DNA of 64,000 nt from Salinisphaera sp. Q1T1-3. Its GTDB lineage: Bacteria > Pseudomonadota > Gammaproteobacteria > Nevskiales > Salinisphaeraceae. Made by a program: the position numbers and the translations under genes. A model generated the notes under the pieces. It saw nothing but the letters and a program-made list of their open reading frames with translations, was not told the origin of the DNA and ran no database searches. Position 1 is the first letter of the stretch. Each line of letters begins with the position of its first letter. The DNA lies in contig NZ_QZWD01000001.1 in NCBI RefSeq assembly GCF_003602005.1, positions 208,641 to 272,640 on the forward strand, read 5' to 3'. Shown piece after piece: positions 48,729 to 58,624 of the stretch.

Positions 48729-49400
48729 CTAGAAACCAAGCTCGTCGAGCAGATCGTCCACCTGGGCCTGGTTGGTAACCACGTCGGTCTTCTCCGTGAC
48801 GTTGATCTGAGGCCCGTTCAGCAGGCCCGACTCGTCGTCGGCCTGGTCCGCATCACGCCGATCACGGTATTCGGCGGCTTCGGGCATGTGTTCGATCAAC
48901 ACTTCCACGAGCTGGCTTTCGATGCGACGGATCACCCCGACCAGCTTGCCAACCACCTGACCGGTCAGATCCTGGAAATCCTGCGCCATCATGATTTCAT
49001 GGAGTTGCGCATTGATTTCGCGGGTCTGTGCCGGCAGCTGTTGCAGATAGCTGCGCGTATCGGCAACGAGCTCGCGGGCGTCGGACAAATCCTCGGGCGC
49101 CTCGAACCAACGGTCCCAGCGTGCTGACAGGGCCTGGGCGTCCTCGGACAGGCTGGCCTGAACCGGTTTCGCGACCTCAATCGCGGCTAGCGCCCGCTCG
49201 GCAGCGGCTTCGGTGGTTTCGGCGATATAGGCCAGCCGGTCACGCGCATCCGGGATCGCGCGGGCAGCCTGCTCGACCTCCTTGTCCAGTCCCAGCTCAC
49301 ACATGCTGTCCCGCAGTGCACGGGTCAGTTGACCGATGCGATCGATCAATTCGCCGTTCTGCGTCTCAGCGGATGTCGTCGGGCGATCGTTGTCGCTCAT
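48729..49400 (-). CDS. cheZ: Chemotaxis phosphatase CheZ
   Basis: 223 residues. The long helical hairpin includes LHEIMMAQDFQDLTGQVVGK with the catalytic Gln, and the extreme C-terminus QVDDLLDELGF is the CheY-binding helix. It dephosphorylates CheY-P. Last gene of the mot-che operon, 28 bases after cheY. Confidence 0.96.
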   Translation of the reverse strand: MSDNDRPTTSAETQNGELIDRIGQLTRALRDSMCELGLDKEVEQAARAIPDARDRLAYIAETTEAAAERALAAIEVAKPVQASLSEDAQALSARWDRWFEAPEDLSDARELVADTRSYLQQLPAQTREINAQLHEIMMAQDFQDLTGQVVGKLVGVIRRIESQLVEVLIEHMPEAAEYRDRRDADQADDESGLLNGPQINVTEKTDVVTNQAQVDDLLDELGF

Positions 49401-49428
49401 GGCTGTCTCTCGAGGCCGAAAATGGAAA

Positions 49429-49818
49429 TCACAGGCCGTGTTTTTCGAAAATCTTGTTCATCTTCTCTTCGAGCGTGGCAGCCGTGAACGGTTTGACGAC
49501 ATAGCCACTGGCACCGGCCTGGGCGGCGGCCACGATATTCTCCTTCTTGGCCTCGGCGGTGACCATCAGTACCGGCAGATGCTTGAGCGCATCATCGGCA
49601 CGAATCCGTTTGAGCATTTCCAGGCCATCCAGGTTCGGCATGTTCCAGTCCGAGACCACGAACTGGAACGTGCCGCCGCCGAGCTTGTTCAGTGCTTCGG
49701 CGCCGTCCTCGGCTTCTTCGATGTTGTGATAGCCCAGCTCCTTGAGCAGGTTGCGCACGATGCGGCGCATGGTCGAGAAATCGTCGACCACCAGAATTTG
49801 CAGATCGGCCGTGGCCAT
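49429..49818 (-). CDS. cheY: Chemotaxis response regulator CheY
   Basis: 129 residues, a single receiver domain with Asp57 ([12 protein letters not shown]) as phosphorylation site. The acidic pair is in [15 protein letters not shown], Thr in [12 protein letters not shown], and Lys in [15 protein letters not shown]. It binds the N-terminus of FliM to reverse the motor. Confidence 0.97.
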   Translation of the reverse strand: MATADLQILVVDDFSTMRRIVRNLLKELGYHNIEEAEDGAEALNKLGGGTFQFVVSDWNMPNLDGLEMLKRIRADDALKHLPVLMVTAEAKKENIVAAAQAGASGYVVKPFTAATLEEKMNKIFEKHGL

Positions 49819-49866
49819 TTCAGTCTCCGTCGAACAACAGTTGATCGTATATATCGGCCGGGCGGT

Positions 49867-50922
49867 TCAAATCCGTATGGCACGCCCGGCCTCGGCGGCC
49901 ACGGACAGCGCCTTGGGCCCGATTTCGTCGATGCCGAGCTCATGGCTGGCGCCGCCACGGGCGACCGCCTCGGCCGGCATGCCATAGACCACCGACGTCG
50001 CCCGGTCCTGCGCGATCGTCACCGCGCCGGCGGTGCGCATGGCCACCATGCCATCGGCGCCGTCATCGCCCATGCCGGTCAGCAATATGCCAATCGCATT
50101 GCCCCCCGCACATTCGGCCACCGAGTGGAACAGCACGTCGACCGCCGGCCGGTGACGATTGACCGGTGGACTCGAGACCAGCGCGATCACGTAGTTGGCG
50201 CCGCTGCGCGCGATGCGCATGTGGGTCGCCCCGCCCGGCGCAATGTAGGCGTGCCCGGGCAGCACACGCTGACCGTCGCAGGCTTCGGTAACCGTCAAGG
50301 CACACAGCGAATCGAGACGACGGGCGAAGGAGTCCGTAAAACCGGCCGGCATGTGCTGGGTGATCACGATCGCCGGCGCATTGGCCGGCATCGGCACCAG
50401 CAGCCGGCGCAGCGCTTCCGTACCGCCGGTCGAGGCACCGATGGCGAGCAGTTTTTCGCTGGAAGTCGTCACGGCCTGCAGTCGGGCCGGCGTGGCCTGG
50501 CGTGTGCGTGCCGTCGGGCGGGCACGGGCCGCGATCCGAAGCTTGTCCACGATGTCGGCACCGGCCTGGGCGAGGCCATCTCGGATGTTGACCTTCGGCT
50601 TGGCCACGAAATCGATCGCCCCGAGTTCGAGTGCCTGGAGCGTCGCCTCGGAGCCGCGTTCGGTCAGCGACGAGACCATGACCACCGGCATCGGCCGCAG
50701 ACGCATCAACTTTTCGAGAAAATCCAGCCCATCCATGCGCGGCATCTCGACATCGAGTGTCAGCACGTCTGGATTGTGGCGCTTGATCAATTCCCGTGCG
50801 GCATAGGGATCGGGCGCGGTGGCCACCATCGTCATGTCGGGCTCGGCGTCGACGATCGCGCTCAGCAGACGGCGCATCAGGGCCGAATCGTCGACGGCCA
50901 GTACCTTGATCGGTTCACTCAT
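49867..50922 (-). CDS. cheB: Chemoreceptor methylesterase CheB
   Basis: 351 residues: an N-terminal receiver ([17 protein letters not shown], Asp in [16 protein letters not shown]) and a C-terminal methylesterase with the Ser-His-Asp triad in [21 protein letters not shown] and [13 protein letters not shown]. It removes methyl groups from receptors and deamidates Gln. It overlaps cheD by 4 bases. Confidence 0.97.
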   Translation of the reverse strand: MSEPIKVLAVDDSALMRRLLSAIVDAEPDMTMVATAPDPYAARELIKRHNPDVLTLDVEMPRMDGLDFLEKLMRLRPMPVVMVSSLTERGSEATLQALELGAIDFVAKPKVNIRDGLAQAGADIVDKLRIAARARPTARTRQATPARLQAVTTSSEKLLAIGASTGGTEALRRLLVPMPANAPAIVITQHMPAGFTDSFARRLDSLCALTVTEACDGQRVLPGHAYIAPGGATHMRIARSGANYVIALVSSPPVNRHRPAVDVLFHSVAECAGGNAIGILLTGMGDDGADGMVAMRTAGAVTIAQDRATSVVYGMPAEAVARGGASHELGIDEIGPKALSVAAEAGRAIRI

Positions 50923-51500
50923 GTCGTTGCTCCCGAAACGGTTTCTGAAACGGCCCTGGCCAGATGTCGTTCGCGGGCAGCAAGCTCGGACGTCACGCCT
51001 CGCAGACAGCGCACCCGGGCGATTCCGGTGCCAGCGTGATACTGAAGCTGGCGCGGCCAGACGCCGCCGAGATCCTCGGCCCGGATCGGGATGCGCGCCT
51101 CGGCGAGAAACGTCCGTGCGAATTCGGCGTTCAACGCCCCGATCCGGGCATGGCGCATGTCGGTCAGTACATTGGCGCCGCCGAATATCTTGGCTTCCAG
51201 GCCGGCCTGTCGCGCACCGCGCGCCAGCAACGCATCAACGAGTCGCTGGGTCGCATGACGGCCGTAGACCATGCTTTGCGCCGCGTCGTCGACGGTCGTA
51301 TCGGGCAGCATGAAATGATTCATGCCGGCCATGCCCGTGCCCGAATCGCGCAGGCAAACCGCCACACAGGAACCCAGCACCGTAGTCAGGACGAATGGCT
51401 GATCAGTGACGTAATACTCTTTCGGCAACAGCTTGATGTGCGTTTCGCCGTGTTCGCCGACGTATTGACGGCTCGCCAGATCGATATCGACTGCTGTCAT
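50919..51500 (-). CDS. cheD: Chemoreceptor glutamine deamidase CheD
   Basis: 193 residues. Catalytic Cys in [20 protein letters not shown] and His in GMNHFMLPD are present, as are KIFGGANVL and [13 protein letters not shown]. CheD deamidates receptor Gln residues. The gene lies between cheR and cheB with 4-base overlaps. The position of the usual GRK motif reads WPRQLQYH, a modest deviation. Confidence 0.93.
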   Translation of the reverse strand: MTAVDIDLASRQYVGEHGETHIKLLPKEYYVTDQPFVLTTVLGSCVAVCLRDSGTGMAGMNHFMLPDTTVDDAAQSMVYGRHATQRLVDALLARGARQAGLEAKIFGGANVLTDMRHARIGALNAEFARTFLAEARIPIRAEDLGGVWPRQLQYHAGTGIARVRCLRGVTSELAARERHLARAVSETVSGATT

Positions 51501-52360
51501 CGCGGCCCGCCTCGCAGCCGATAGACCGTTTGTCCGCGCAGGACGAACGGGTTGTCGAAATAGCTGAAATTCTCCGAGTGGCCGGCAAACAGCAGACCGT
51601 CCGGCTTGAGATGATCCGCGAACCGTTGGAGCACTCGCTGCTGCGTCGGTTTGTCGAAATAGATCATGAGATTGCGACAGAAGATGGCGTCGTACGGGCC
51701 ACGCAGTGGCCAGTGATCACTGACCAGATTGAGCGGCGCGAATCGGACCCGCGGCCGCAGCTCGGGTGCAATGCGTGCCAGACCGGCCCGCGCACTCGTA
51801 CCGCGCAGGAAGAACCGCTTGCGGCGTTGGTCGCTAAGCTTGTTCACCGCCGCCAACGGGTAGATGCCGGCCCGGGCCACGGCCAGCGCCCGGGTGTCGA
51901 TGTCCGTGGCCAGGATCTCGCCCTGCCCGGCGGCGGTGCCGAGCGTCTCGGCAAGCGTCATCGCGATCGACCAAGGCTCTTCGCCGGTCGAGGCTGCACA
52001 GCACCAGACCGAGACCGGACGGCTGCAGCGTGCGACATGCTCGGCCAGAAGCGGGAAATGATGGGCCTCCCGAAAGAACGACGTGAGATTGGTCGTGAGC
52101 GCATTGACGAAATGCTCCCACTCCGGATGCGCTGCATCCTGCTCGAGCGGCGCCAGATAATCGGCAAAACGCTGACGCCCCGCCAGGCGCACGCGACGTG
52201 CCAGGCGGCTGTAGGCCATTTCCTGCTTGCGCTCGGACAGCGCGATGCCGGCGCGCTCGCCGATCATACGCTGCAGCCGCCGGAAATCCTCCACCGTGAA
52301 CGCGAGGTCGCGGCCCGCGGATGTCGCTTCGGTTTCGTCGGCCTCGATGACGTGGGGCAT
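51497..52360 (-). CDS. cheR: Chemoreceptor methyltransferase CheR
   Basis: 287 residues. The helical N-domain contains FVNALTTNLTSFFREAHHFP. The SAM-binding domain has VWCCAASTGEEPWSIAMTLA, ILATDIDTRALAVARAGIYP and YDAIFCRNLMIYFDKPTQQR. It methylates receptor Glu residues using S-adenosylmethionine and probably docks on the NWTSF tail of the receptor encoded here. Confidence 0.96.
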   Translation of the reverse strand: MPHVIEADETEATSAGRDLAFTVEDFRRLQRMIGERAGIALSERKQEMAYSRLARRVRLAGRQRFADYLAPLEQDAAHPEWEHFVNALTTNLTSFFREAHHFPLLAEHVARCSRPVSVWCCAASTGEEPWSIAMTLAETLGTAAGQGEILATDIDTRALAVARAGIYPLAAVNKLSDQRRKRFFLRGTSARAGLARIAPELRPRVRFAPLNLVSDHWPLRGPYDAIFCRNLMIYFDKPTQQRVLQRFADHLKPDGLLFAGHSENFSYFDNPFVLRGQTVYRLRGGPR

Positions 52361-52387
52361 GCTCGATTACCGTAATCGCCGCCCGCT

Positions 52388-52879
52388 CTAAGCGGTTTCG
52401 GACTCGATCGAATCGACCAGCGCCATTTCGCGGCTGGTCATCATGGCGTCGGCGTCGATCAGGATGAGCATCCGATCCTCCAGGCTGGCCAGACCCTGTA
52501 GATACGCTGTATCAACCTGGGCACCGAACTCCGGCGCCGGCCGGATCTGATCGCTCGACAGCGACGTCACGTCGCTGACCGAATCGACCACCATACCCAC
52601 GATGCGCTCACCGATGTTCAGAACGATCACCACTGTATGGGCGGTGTAATCGGCCTCGGCCAAGGCGAACTTCACACGCAGATCGACGATCGGTACGATC
52701 GCGCCGCGCAGATTCGTCACCCCCTTGATGAAGGCCGGCACATTGGCGATACGGGTGATGTTCGAGTACCCGCGGATCTCCTGCACCTTCAGGATATCCA
52801 CGGCGTACTCCTCACCGCCCAGCGTGAACACCAGGACTTCGCGTGTATCGGCTTCGGTCGCGGCAATCGGATCAGTCAT
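52388..52879 (-). CDS. cheW: Chemotaxis coupling protein CheW
   Basis: 163 residues forming the SH3-like coupling fold ([60 protein letters not shown]). It links receptors to CheA. Its start overlaps the cheA end by 8 bases. Confidence 0.96.
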   Translation of the reverse strand: MTDPIAATEADTREVLVFTLGGEEYAVDILKVQEIRGYSNITRIANVPAFIKGVTNLRGAIVPIVDLRVKFALAEADYTAHTVVIVLNIGERIVGMVVDSVSDVTSLSSDQIRPAPEFGAQVDTAYLQGLASLEDRMLILIDADAMMTSREMALVDSIESETA

Positions 52880-55157
52880 GGACAGGACTCTCCAGGGTCT
52901 CGTGAGTGGTCGTCGCGCGAGACGGCGACAGCGGCGCCGGGCGCGTCATGGCGGTGGTGCGGGCGAGCGCCGTCGCATCGAGAATGAGGGCGACGCTACC
53001 GTCGCCGAGGATCGTGGCCGCGGACACGCCCGCAACCTTTCTGAAATGGGTTTCCAGATTCTTGACGACGACCTGCTGCTGACCGAGGAGTTCGTCGACG
53101 AACAGGGCAAAACGCCGCGACTCGCTGGTCACGACGACCACGATGCCGCGATCCAGCTCGGTCTGCGCATCCGGGATATCGAACACGCGATGCAGTTCGA
53201 TGAGCCGCAGGTATTCGCCACGCACTTCGATGACGTGGCCGTCGGCGGCAACGGTGCGCACATCCGAAGGCGCAACGCGCATGGATTCCAAGATCGCGCC
53301 GAGCGGCAGAATGAAGACCTCGCCGCCGGCTCGGACTGCCATGCCATCCATGATGGCCAGCGTCAGCGGCAGGATCACGCGGACCGTGGTCCCGACACCG
53401 GGCGACGAGCGCAGATCAACATGTCCGCCGAGACGGGTGATGTTGCGCTTGACCACGTCCATGCCCACACCGCGGCCGGACACGTCGCTCACTGCGTCGG
53501 CAGTCGAGAAGCCCGGGGCGAAAATGAGCTGCCAGACTTCGCTGTCAGGCATGTCGTCGGCGATCGACAGGCCGCTGCTCCGTGCCTTCGCGAGAATGCG
53601 TTCGCGGGACAGGCCGGCCCCGTCATCGGCAATCTCGATGACGATGTTACCGCCTTCGTGTCGTGCCGAGAGCGTGAGCTGGCCTGCTTCCGGCTTGCCA
53701 GCGGCCAGACGCGTCGCGGCGTCCTCGATGCCATGATCGAGACTGTTGCGCACCAAGTGCGTCATCGGATCCATGATCCGTTCGATCAGGCCCTTGTCGA
53801 GTTCGGTGGCCCCGCCCAGCGTCTGCAGATTGACGCGCTTGCCGAGTTTGGCCCCCAGATCTCGAATCAAGCGCGGGAACCGATTGAACGCGAAGTCCAT
53901 CGGCACCATGCGCATCGACATCACGGCTTCCTGCAGGTCGCGGGCATTGTGTGCGAGCTGGCTCAGGCCGGCCAGCAGTGCTTCGCCACGTTCGCGTTCC
54001 AGATCACCGGCCGCCCGGTCGAGCATGGACTGCGTGATGACCAACTCGCCCACCAGATTGATGATGTGGTCGATCTTGTCGGTCGGCACGCGGATCGAGG
54101 TCGAATCCGAGCCTCCCGAGTCCTTCGCACCACTCGTACGGGCCGGCGGCGCCGTGGCCGGTGGCGTGCCCGTGCTCGCCTCATCCGATGCCGCATCAGA
54201 CGATCCGGTTGCCACATCGCCGGCTTGTTTGTCGTTGGCCCGATCGACACTGTCGGCCGGCGCCACGGATTCCACCGTCACGCGGGTGACATCCGCCTCG
54301 AAACCGAGCACGGCCACGACGTCCGCAATCGCCAGATCGCTCGTCAGGTCAACCGTCCAGGCCTCACCGTCGACGCGTGGCGCGCCGACATCTCCGAGCG
54401 TTGCAAGCTCGGCGCAGAGACTATTTTGCGTGGCGACGTCCACATCCCGCACCGTGACGCGCAGCATCGGCGCTGGCGGCCTCTCGCCGGCGGTCTCGAT
54501 CACGATCTGATCGGCATCGACGATGAAACACAGCACGGCGATGATGTCATCATCGGCGGCCGTGGTTGTCAGCGAGAGCGCTAGCGCGTCCGTCCTCGGG
54601 GAACGGCGATCAGCGACTGTACCGAACAGCGCCAGCTCCTCGGCCAGCAGATCCGCTTCGCCGTCCTTGATCCCGGTGATCGTGATAGAAAGCCGGCGCG
54701 AATCGTCGCATCTCACCTCGGCCGCGGCATCCGGCGATACATCATCGGACGGGCCGTCGGCCGGCGTGCCTTGCTTGTCGTTTGCAATCCGTTCCAACAC
54801 GTCGCAGACCCGACGCGCCGCCTCGGCGTCGGGCACACCACCTTCCCGGTATGCCTCGACCTGGCCCTTGAGCACATCGCCGGCCTCTAGCAATCGATCG
54901 ACAGCCGACCGATCGAGCCAGACTTCGCCTCGACGCGCCAGGTCGAGGAGATTCTCCATCCGGTGCGTGGTGTTCTGCAACGCGTCGAAACCGAACGTGC
55001 CCGCCCCACCCTTGATCGAATGCGCGGCCCGGAAAATCGCGTTGAGCGCCTCGAGGTCCGGCGCACTCGTGTCCAGCTCGACGAGCAGACGTTCCATCTC
55101 CTCGAGCAGCTCGGTGGCCTCCTCGAAGAAAGTGTCGTAGAAATCGCTGCCGTCCAT
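52872..55157 (-). CDS. cheA: Chemotaxis histidine kinase CheA with two P2-like domains
   Basis: 761 residues against about 650 in E. coli. P1 has phospho-acceptor His46 ([17 protein letters not shown]). Two successive segments resemble the E. coli CheY/CheB-binding P2 domain: about 155-223 ([40 protein letters not shown]) and about 231-297 ([40 protein letters not shown]). A Ser/Thr/Ala linker leads to the dimerisation, ATPase ([29 protein letters not shown]) and CheW-like P5 domains. It autophosphorylates and feeds CheY and CheB. Tandem P2 is unusual. Confidence 0.95.
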   Translation of the reverse strand: MDGSDFYDTFFEEATELLEEMERLLVELDTSAPDLEALNAIFRAAHSIKGGAGTFGFDALQNTTHRMENLLDLARRGEVWLDRSAVDRLLEAGDVLKGQVEAYREGGVPDAEAARRVCDVLERIANDKQGTPADGPSDDVSPDAAAEVRCDDSRRLSITITGIKDGEADLLAEELALFGTVADRRSPRTDALALSLTTTAADDDIIAVLCFIVDADQIVIETAGERPPAPMLRVTVRDVDVATQNSLCAELATLGDVGAPRVDGEAWTVDLTSDLAIADVVAVLGFEADVTRVTVESVAPADSVDRANDKQAGDVATGSSDAASDEASTGTPPATAPPARTSGAKDSGGSDSTSIRVPTDKIDHIINLVGELVITQSMLDRAAGDLERERGEALLAGLSQLAHNARDLQEAVMSMRMVPMDFAFNRFPRLIRDLGAKLGKRVNLQTLGGATELDKGLIERIMDPMTHLVRNSLDHGIEDAATRLAAGKPEAGQLTLSARHEGGNIVIEIADDGAGLSRERILAKARSSGLSIADDMPDSEVWQLIFAPGFSTADAVSDVSGRGVGMDVVKRNITRLGGHVDLRSSPGVGTTVRVILPLTLAIMDGMAVRAGGEVFILPLGAILESMRVAPSDVRTVAADGHVIEVRGEYLRLIELHRVFDIPDAQTELDRGIVVVVTSESRRFALFVDELLGQQQVVVKNLETHFRKVAGVSAATILGDGSVALILDATALARTTAMTRPAPLSPSRATTTHETLESPVHD

Positions 55158-55208
55158 GCGCGTCTTGTATCTCGTTGTACCGTGCGTCGCTGCGGGCGCG
55201 TGCGCCCG

Positions 55209-56177
55209 CTACCCCTGAATATCGTCCGTCACGCTCGGAACTTTAGGCGCCACCCAGCCCAGAACGGCGCCGGCCGCGGGCATACGCGGCGCGACGTCGG
55301 CTTCCGGCGTGGCACGGGCGGTCGTCGTGGGCGCGGCCTCGCGCGCCGGACCTTCTTCGATGCGGCGCTGAGCCCGATCGTTGAGCAACAGGATGCTGAT
55401 GCGCCGATTAAGCGGCGAATCGGGCTGATCGCCCGCAACATGATCGGTATCCGCAGCACCGATCACCCGCAGCAGTTTGGTGGGCACCATCCCACCGGTG
55501 ACCAGCGCCCGTCGCGCCGCATTCGCTCTATCAGCAGACAATTCCCAGTTGCTGTAGGCCTGTGGGCCGCTCGCATACGGCAGGTCATCGGTATGGCCGG
55601 TGATGGTGATTTTGTTCTTCACGCTCGACAGGGTGCCGGCAAGCCGTTCGAGCAACAGGGCGATATCCGGTTCGAGCCGGGCGCTGCCGCGTTTGAACAT
55701 CGGGCGTCGCCGCGAGTCGAAGATCTGAAGACGTAGACCGTCCGGGACCATCTCGATTCGGACTTGCGAGGACATCCGGCTGAGCTTGGGATCCTGTTCG
55801 ATCTGCGCCTGGATCTCGGCACGCAGACGCGCCAGTCGCCGATCGTCGGCGTGATAGTTCGTCGCCCTCGGCGAGGTCAGCGCAACCTCCCCGTCCGAAT
55901 GGACCGGATCGTCGCCGCCCCCGGGAATCGCACTGTTGCTCGCGGATTGCCGATCACCGCCGGCCAGGGCGACCTTGAGCGGCGTTCGGAAGTACTCGCC
56001 GACGTTTTCAAGCTGGGAGTCGTTCAGCCCGGACAACAGCCACATGACCAGGAAAAAAGCCATCAGCGCCGTCATGAAATCGGCATAGGCGATCTTCCAG
56101 GTGCCGTGGGCGGCATGACGCGTATGGCGCTTACGCCGGATGACGATAGGACGCCGATCGCCGGAGTTATTGCTCAT
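55209..56177 (-). CDS. motB: Flagellar stator protein MotB
   Basis: 322 residues. The single TM helix carries the proton-binding Asp33 (YADFMTALMAFFLVMWLLSG). The plug region follows, then the OmpA-like peptidoglycan-binding domain (ITGHTDDLPYASGPQAYSNW, LSADRANAARRAL, LNRRISILLL). Gene position and sequence match proton-driven MotB of enterobacteria. It overlaps motA by 4 bases. Confidence 0.97.
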   Translation of the reverse strand: MSNNSGDRRPIVIRRKRHTRHAAHGTWKIAYADFMTALMAFFLVMWLLSGLNDSQLENVGEYFRTPLKVALAGGDRQSASNSAIPGGGDDPVHSDGEVALTSPRATNYHADDRRLARLRAEIQAQIEQDPKLSRMSSQVRIEMVPDGLRLQIFDSRRRPMFKRGSARLEPDIALLLERLAGTLSSVKNKITITGHTDDLPYASGPQAYSNWELSADRANAARRALVTGGMVPTKLLRVIGAADTDHVAGDQPDSPLNRRISILLLNDRAQRRIEEGPAREAAPTTTARATPEADVAPRMPAAGAVLGWVAPKVPSVTDDIQG

Positions 56178-57058
56178 GAGGATGTCTGCGCGCCACCGGA
56201 ACCGGAACGCACGTCTCTGACATGGGTCTCGAGTTCGGAGAACGTCGGTCGTTCGGCCGAAAACAATGCCTTGCGCCCGAATTCGATCGCCAACGGCGGC
56301 GCGTAGCCGTTGAGATGCGCCAGCAGGGTGACCTTGATGGTCTGCAACACCTTGACGACATCATCGGTATGGGTCCGCAGACGCGAGGCCAGTGGCGAGA
56401 CGAAACCATAGGCCAGCAGAATGCCCAGAAACGTCCCGACCATGGCATGTGCGATCAGTGGCCCGATGCCGGCCGGCTCCAGCGAGGCATGGCCGAGTGC
56501 GTGCACGACCCCCATCACGGCCGCAACGATACCGAATGCCGGCAACGAGTCCCCCATGGTGGCCAAGCCGTGCGCCGGCACTTCGGCCTCTTGCTGGAAG
56601 GTCTCGATCTCGTGGTCCATCAGTGCCTCGATTTCGAAGGCATCCATGTTGCCGCTGATCATCAGGCGCAGATAATCGCTGATGAAAGCCATGATCAGCG
56701 GGTCGGCCAGCAATTTGGGATAGCTGGCGAACAGGCTGCTGTTCGCCGGATCCTCGATATCAGTCTCCAGCGCCATCGTGCCCTGCTGACGTGCTTTGGC
56801 CATCAACAGATAGAGCAGCGTCATCAGATCGAGACAGGTGGACTTGTTGTAGCGATGTCCGTGCAGCAACTTCGGGAACACCCGAATCATCGCGGAGACG
56901 CCCTTGCCGTTGGTCGAGGCCAGATAGGCCCCGAGGCCGGCCCCGAGGATAATGATCAGCTCCGCAGGCTGATACAGCACGCCCATATAGCCACCGACGA
57001 GCGCGTATCCGCCGAGCACGGAGGCAATGACAACGATAAAGCCGGCTAAGACAAGCAC
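56174..57058 (-). CDS. motA: Flagellar stator protein MotA
   Basis: 294 residues from a GTG start, matching the E. coli length (295) and N-terminus (VLAGFIVVIASVLGGYALVG), with AGAGG spaced correctly before it. An in-frame ATG at 57097 would add 13 residues. Four TM helices are visible. The cytoplasmic loop has the FliG-contact residues (LMAKARQQGTMALETDIEDP) and the end helices include GDSLPAFGIVAAVMGVVHAL. First gene of the mot-che operon, with a sigma-28 promoter 57 bases upstream. Confidence 0.96.
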   Translation of the reverse strand: MLVLAGFIVVIASVLGGYALVGGYMGVLYQPAELIIILGAGLGAYLASTNGKGVSAMIRVFPKLLHGHRYNKSTCLDLMTLLYLLMAKARQQGTMALETDIEDPANSSLFASYPKLLADPLIMAFISDYLRLMISGNMDAFEIEALMDHEIETFQQEAEVPAHGLATMGDSLPAFGIVAAVMGVVHALGHASLEPAGIGPLIAHAMVGTFLGILLAYGFVSPLASRLRTHTDDVVKVLQTIKVTLLAHLNGYAPPLAIEFGRKALFSAERPTFSELETHVRDVRSGSGGAQTSS

Positions 57059-57115
57059 TTGGACACCTCTCGCGATCGCCCGGATCGCGTTGCACAACCA
57101 TGGGAGCTGCAGGGC

Positions 57116-57142
57116 TTAACGGCGCTGGCCGGCAGAACTTGA
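57116..57142 (-). promoter_or_regulatory. Sigma-28 promoter of the motAB-che operon
   Basis: Reading leftward: TCAAGTTC (57142-57135), 11-base spacer, GCCGTTAA (57123-57116). No other promoter-like sequence is obvious within the nine-gene run down to cheZ. Confidence 0.87.
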
Positions 57143-57347
57143 ATAGCGTCCGCGGGACCGAACCGGCTTGTCGCACGCGACATCGACGCGGGCGGAACCG
57201 ACGACTGATCAGCGGTCGGTCAAACGACGACGCGCGAGCCGGCACCCCGTTCGCGGCTCTCGGCTCGGCGATAGCGGTCGATCAGGTGACGCGACGCCCG
57301 ATCGACGGCGCTGCCTTCGCGCGCGCCGATGCCCGTGCATCCCCTAG

Positions 57348-57477
57348 GGCCCGTTGATGTGTCGTGCGAGTCCGCGCCAAGCGCTGTTTTGCGGCAAGAC
57401 GAGGCGTAGTGCGCGCCGTGCCGCCATTCTGCACCAGCGATCTCCAACGCGGCGCTCGAACGAAACGCCAACAGGCT
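57348..57477. mobile_element. MITE-like element B, copy 3 (internally deleted)
   Basis: 130 bp flanked by CTAG on both sides (57344-57347 and 57478-57481). The ends GGCCCGTTGATG and CCAACAGGCT are inverted; the first 90 bases match copies 1 and 2, with a large internal deletion relative to them. The right CTAG contains the flhC stop codon. Confidence 0.87.
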
Positions 57478-58032
57478 CTAGTGCATTGGCTCCGCGGCCG
57501 TCTTGTCGCGTGTCTTCTTCCGAGTCTTGCCGGCACGCGACGGCGGGTTACAGATACCGCAGACGAAATCGTGATCGAGGCTCAGCGCATGGTTGACGAA
57601 ATTGCCCCGGCAGCGCTGACAGCTCGACAACGTCATCATGTCGCTTTCGAAGAACCGCACCAGCATCCAGGCACGCGTTAGCCCGAGGACCGGCTTGCCA
57701 TCCTCACCGAGCGAAACCTGCTCCAGATAGAGCCGATAGGCACTCACAACCGAGCTGATGCGATCCCGGTCGGGATGCCCCAACAATGACAAATATATGT
57801 TGTAAAACAACGACGAATGGATATTCGGTAGCCAGGTCACGTACCAGTCCGTCGAGAACGGCAGCATCCCCTTGGGCGGCGATTCGCCGTGGATCTCCTT
57901 GTAGAGATTGATGAGGCGTCGCCGACTGATCACGGTCTCGGCTCTAAGCACCTGCAGGCGCGCGCCGAGCTGGATCATCTCGATCGCCAAGCTGATCTGT
58001 CGCCCTTCATCGACGACGCTCTTTTCTGCCAT
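57478..58032 (-). CDS. flhC: Flagellar master regulator subunit FlhC
   Basis: 184 residues. With FlhD it forms the activator of class-II flagellar genes. Visible are the DNA-binding N-terminal part (SLAIEMIQLGARLQVLRAET, SRRRLINLYKEIHGESPPKG) and the C-terminal zinc site of four Cys (SSCQRCRGNFVNH and DFVCGIC). The start at 58032 follows GGGGGGGACC; longer frames upstream run into flhD. The stop lies in the CTAG duplication of a mobile element. Confidence 0.95.
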   Translation of the reverse strand: MAEKSVVDEGRQISLAIEMIQLGARLQVLRAETVISRRRLINLYKEIHGESPPKGMLPFSTDWYVTWLPNIHSSLFYNIYLSLLGHPDRDRISSVVSAYRLYLEQVSLGEDGKPVLGLTRAWMLVRFFESDMMTLSSCQRCRGNFVNHALSLDHDFVCGICNPPSRAGKTRKKTRDKTAAEPMH

Positions 58033-58066
58033 ATGGTCCCCCCCGGGAAAACGGCAATAAAACGAA

Positions 58067-58570
58067 TCACTCGTTATTTCGCCCGGCCTCGTGAGGCTCG
58101 GGCGATGTGGTGTTCTCGTGATCGGTGGCACGTCGCGCGGTCTCGCGCCGATCCTCTCCGGATCGACGTTCAGTCTCGCGCCGCTCGACGCCGTTCGGCG
58201 GGCCATCATCCTGAAGTCGCCGATCTCCCTGGCGTCGGTCTTCTCGACGCCGATCGTTGGCAGCCCTTCGTTCGTTGCTACCGAGCAGTATCGCAGCATG
58301 AACCTGACGCATGTCCTCGTTCGCCGTGGCGCGAATCAAGGAATCCAGCTGGTCGGCGTCCTCGAGCGAAAAATGACAGAGCAACTGATTGCAACGGGCC
58401 AGTGACGCGAGTTCGGTGACGCTGACGCTGGTCAGCAGATCGGCCATTTCGTCGTCGATCTTCAGCCGAAACATGGCGGTCTCGCGATCGGCACCGATCA
58501 GACGCTGCATCAGTAACAGATAGGACAGATTGACCTGACGAATGTCCTCAAGCAGTTGTTCTAGTTTCAA
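58067..58570 (-). CDS. flhD: Flagellar master regulator subunit FlhD with charged C-terminal extension
   Basis: 167 residues; E. coli FlhD has about 116. Residues 1-100 are the conserved FlhD fold (LEDIRQVNLSYLLLMQRLIG, RETAMFRLKIDDEMADLLTS, LCHFSLEDADQLDSLIRATA). Residues 100-167 form a highly charged, Arg/Glu/Asp-rich tail with DRRREDRRQGDRR and ERRETERRSGEDRRE. Identity is also supported by flhC 34 bases downstream. The tail may modulate DNA or protein contacts; its role is unknown. Confidence 0.94.
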   Translation of the reverse strand: MKLEQLLEDIRQVNLSYLLLMQRLIGADRETAMFRLKIDDEMADLLTSVSVTELASLARCNQLLCHFSLEDADQLDSLIRATANEDMRQVHAAILLGSNERRAANDRRREDRRQGDRRLQDDGPPNGVERRETERRSGEDRRETARRATDHENTTSPEPHEAGRNNE

Positions 58571-58592
58571 CGATCACCTCGTGCCTTGCATC

Positions 58593-58624
58593 GTGCGATT
58601 GCGACAAAAGACAACCAATCGCAC
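58593..58624. promoter_or_regulatory. Inverted repeat in the flhDC leader
   Basis: GTGCGATTG (58593-58601) and CAATCGCAC (58616-58624) are perfect 9-bp inverted repeats, followed on the + strand by T6. On the flhDC strand the hairpin would sit about 25 bases before the flhD ATG, where it could affect translation or serve as an operator. Read rightward it resembles a terminator, but no rightward gene precedes it. Confidence 0.5.

Noticed and set aside
49336-51039. 567-residue rightward frame across cheZ, cheY, cheB and cheD
   Set aside because: It runs through several genuine genes on the opposite strand and has no recognisable domain.
52725-54584. 619-residue rightward frame opposite cheA
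   Set aside because: Antisense shadow; low-information His/Arg/Asp-rich translation.
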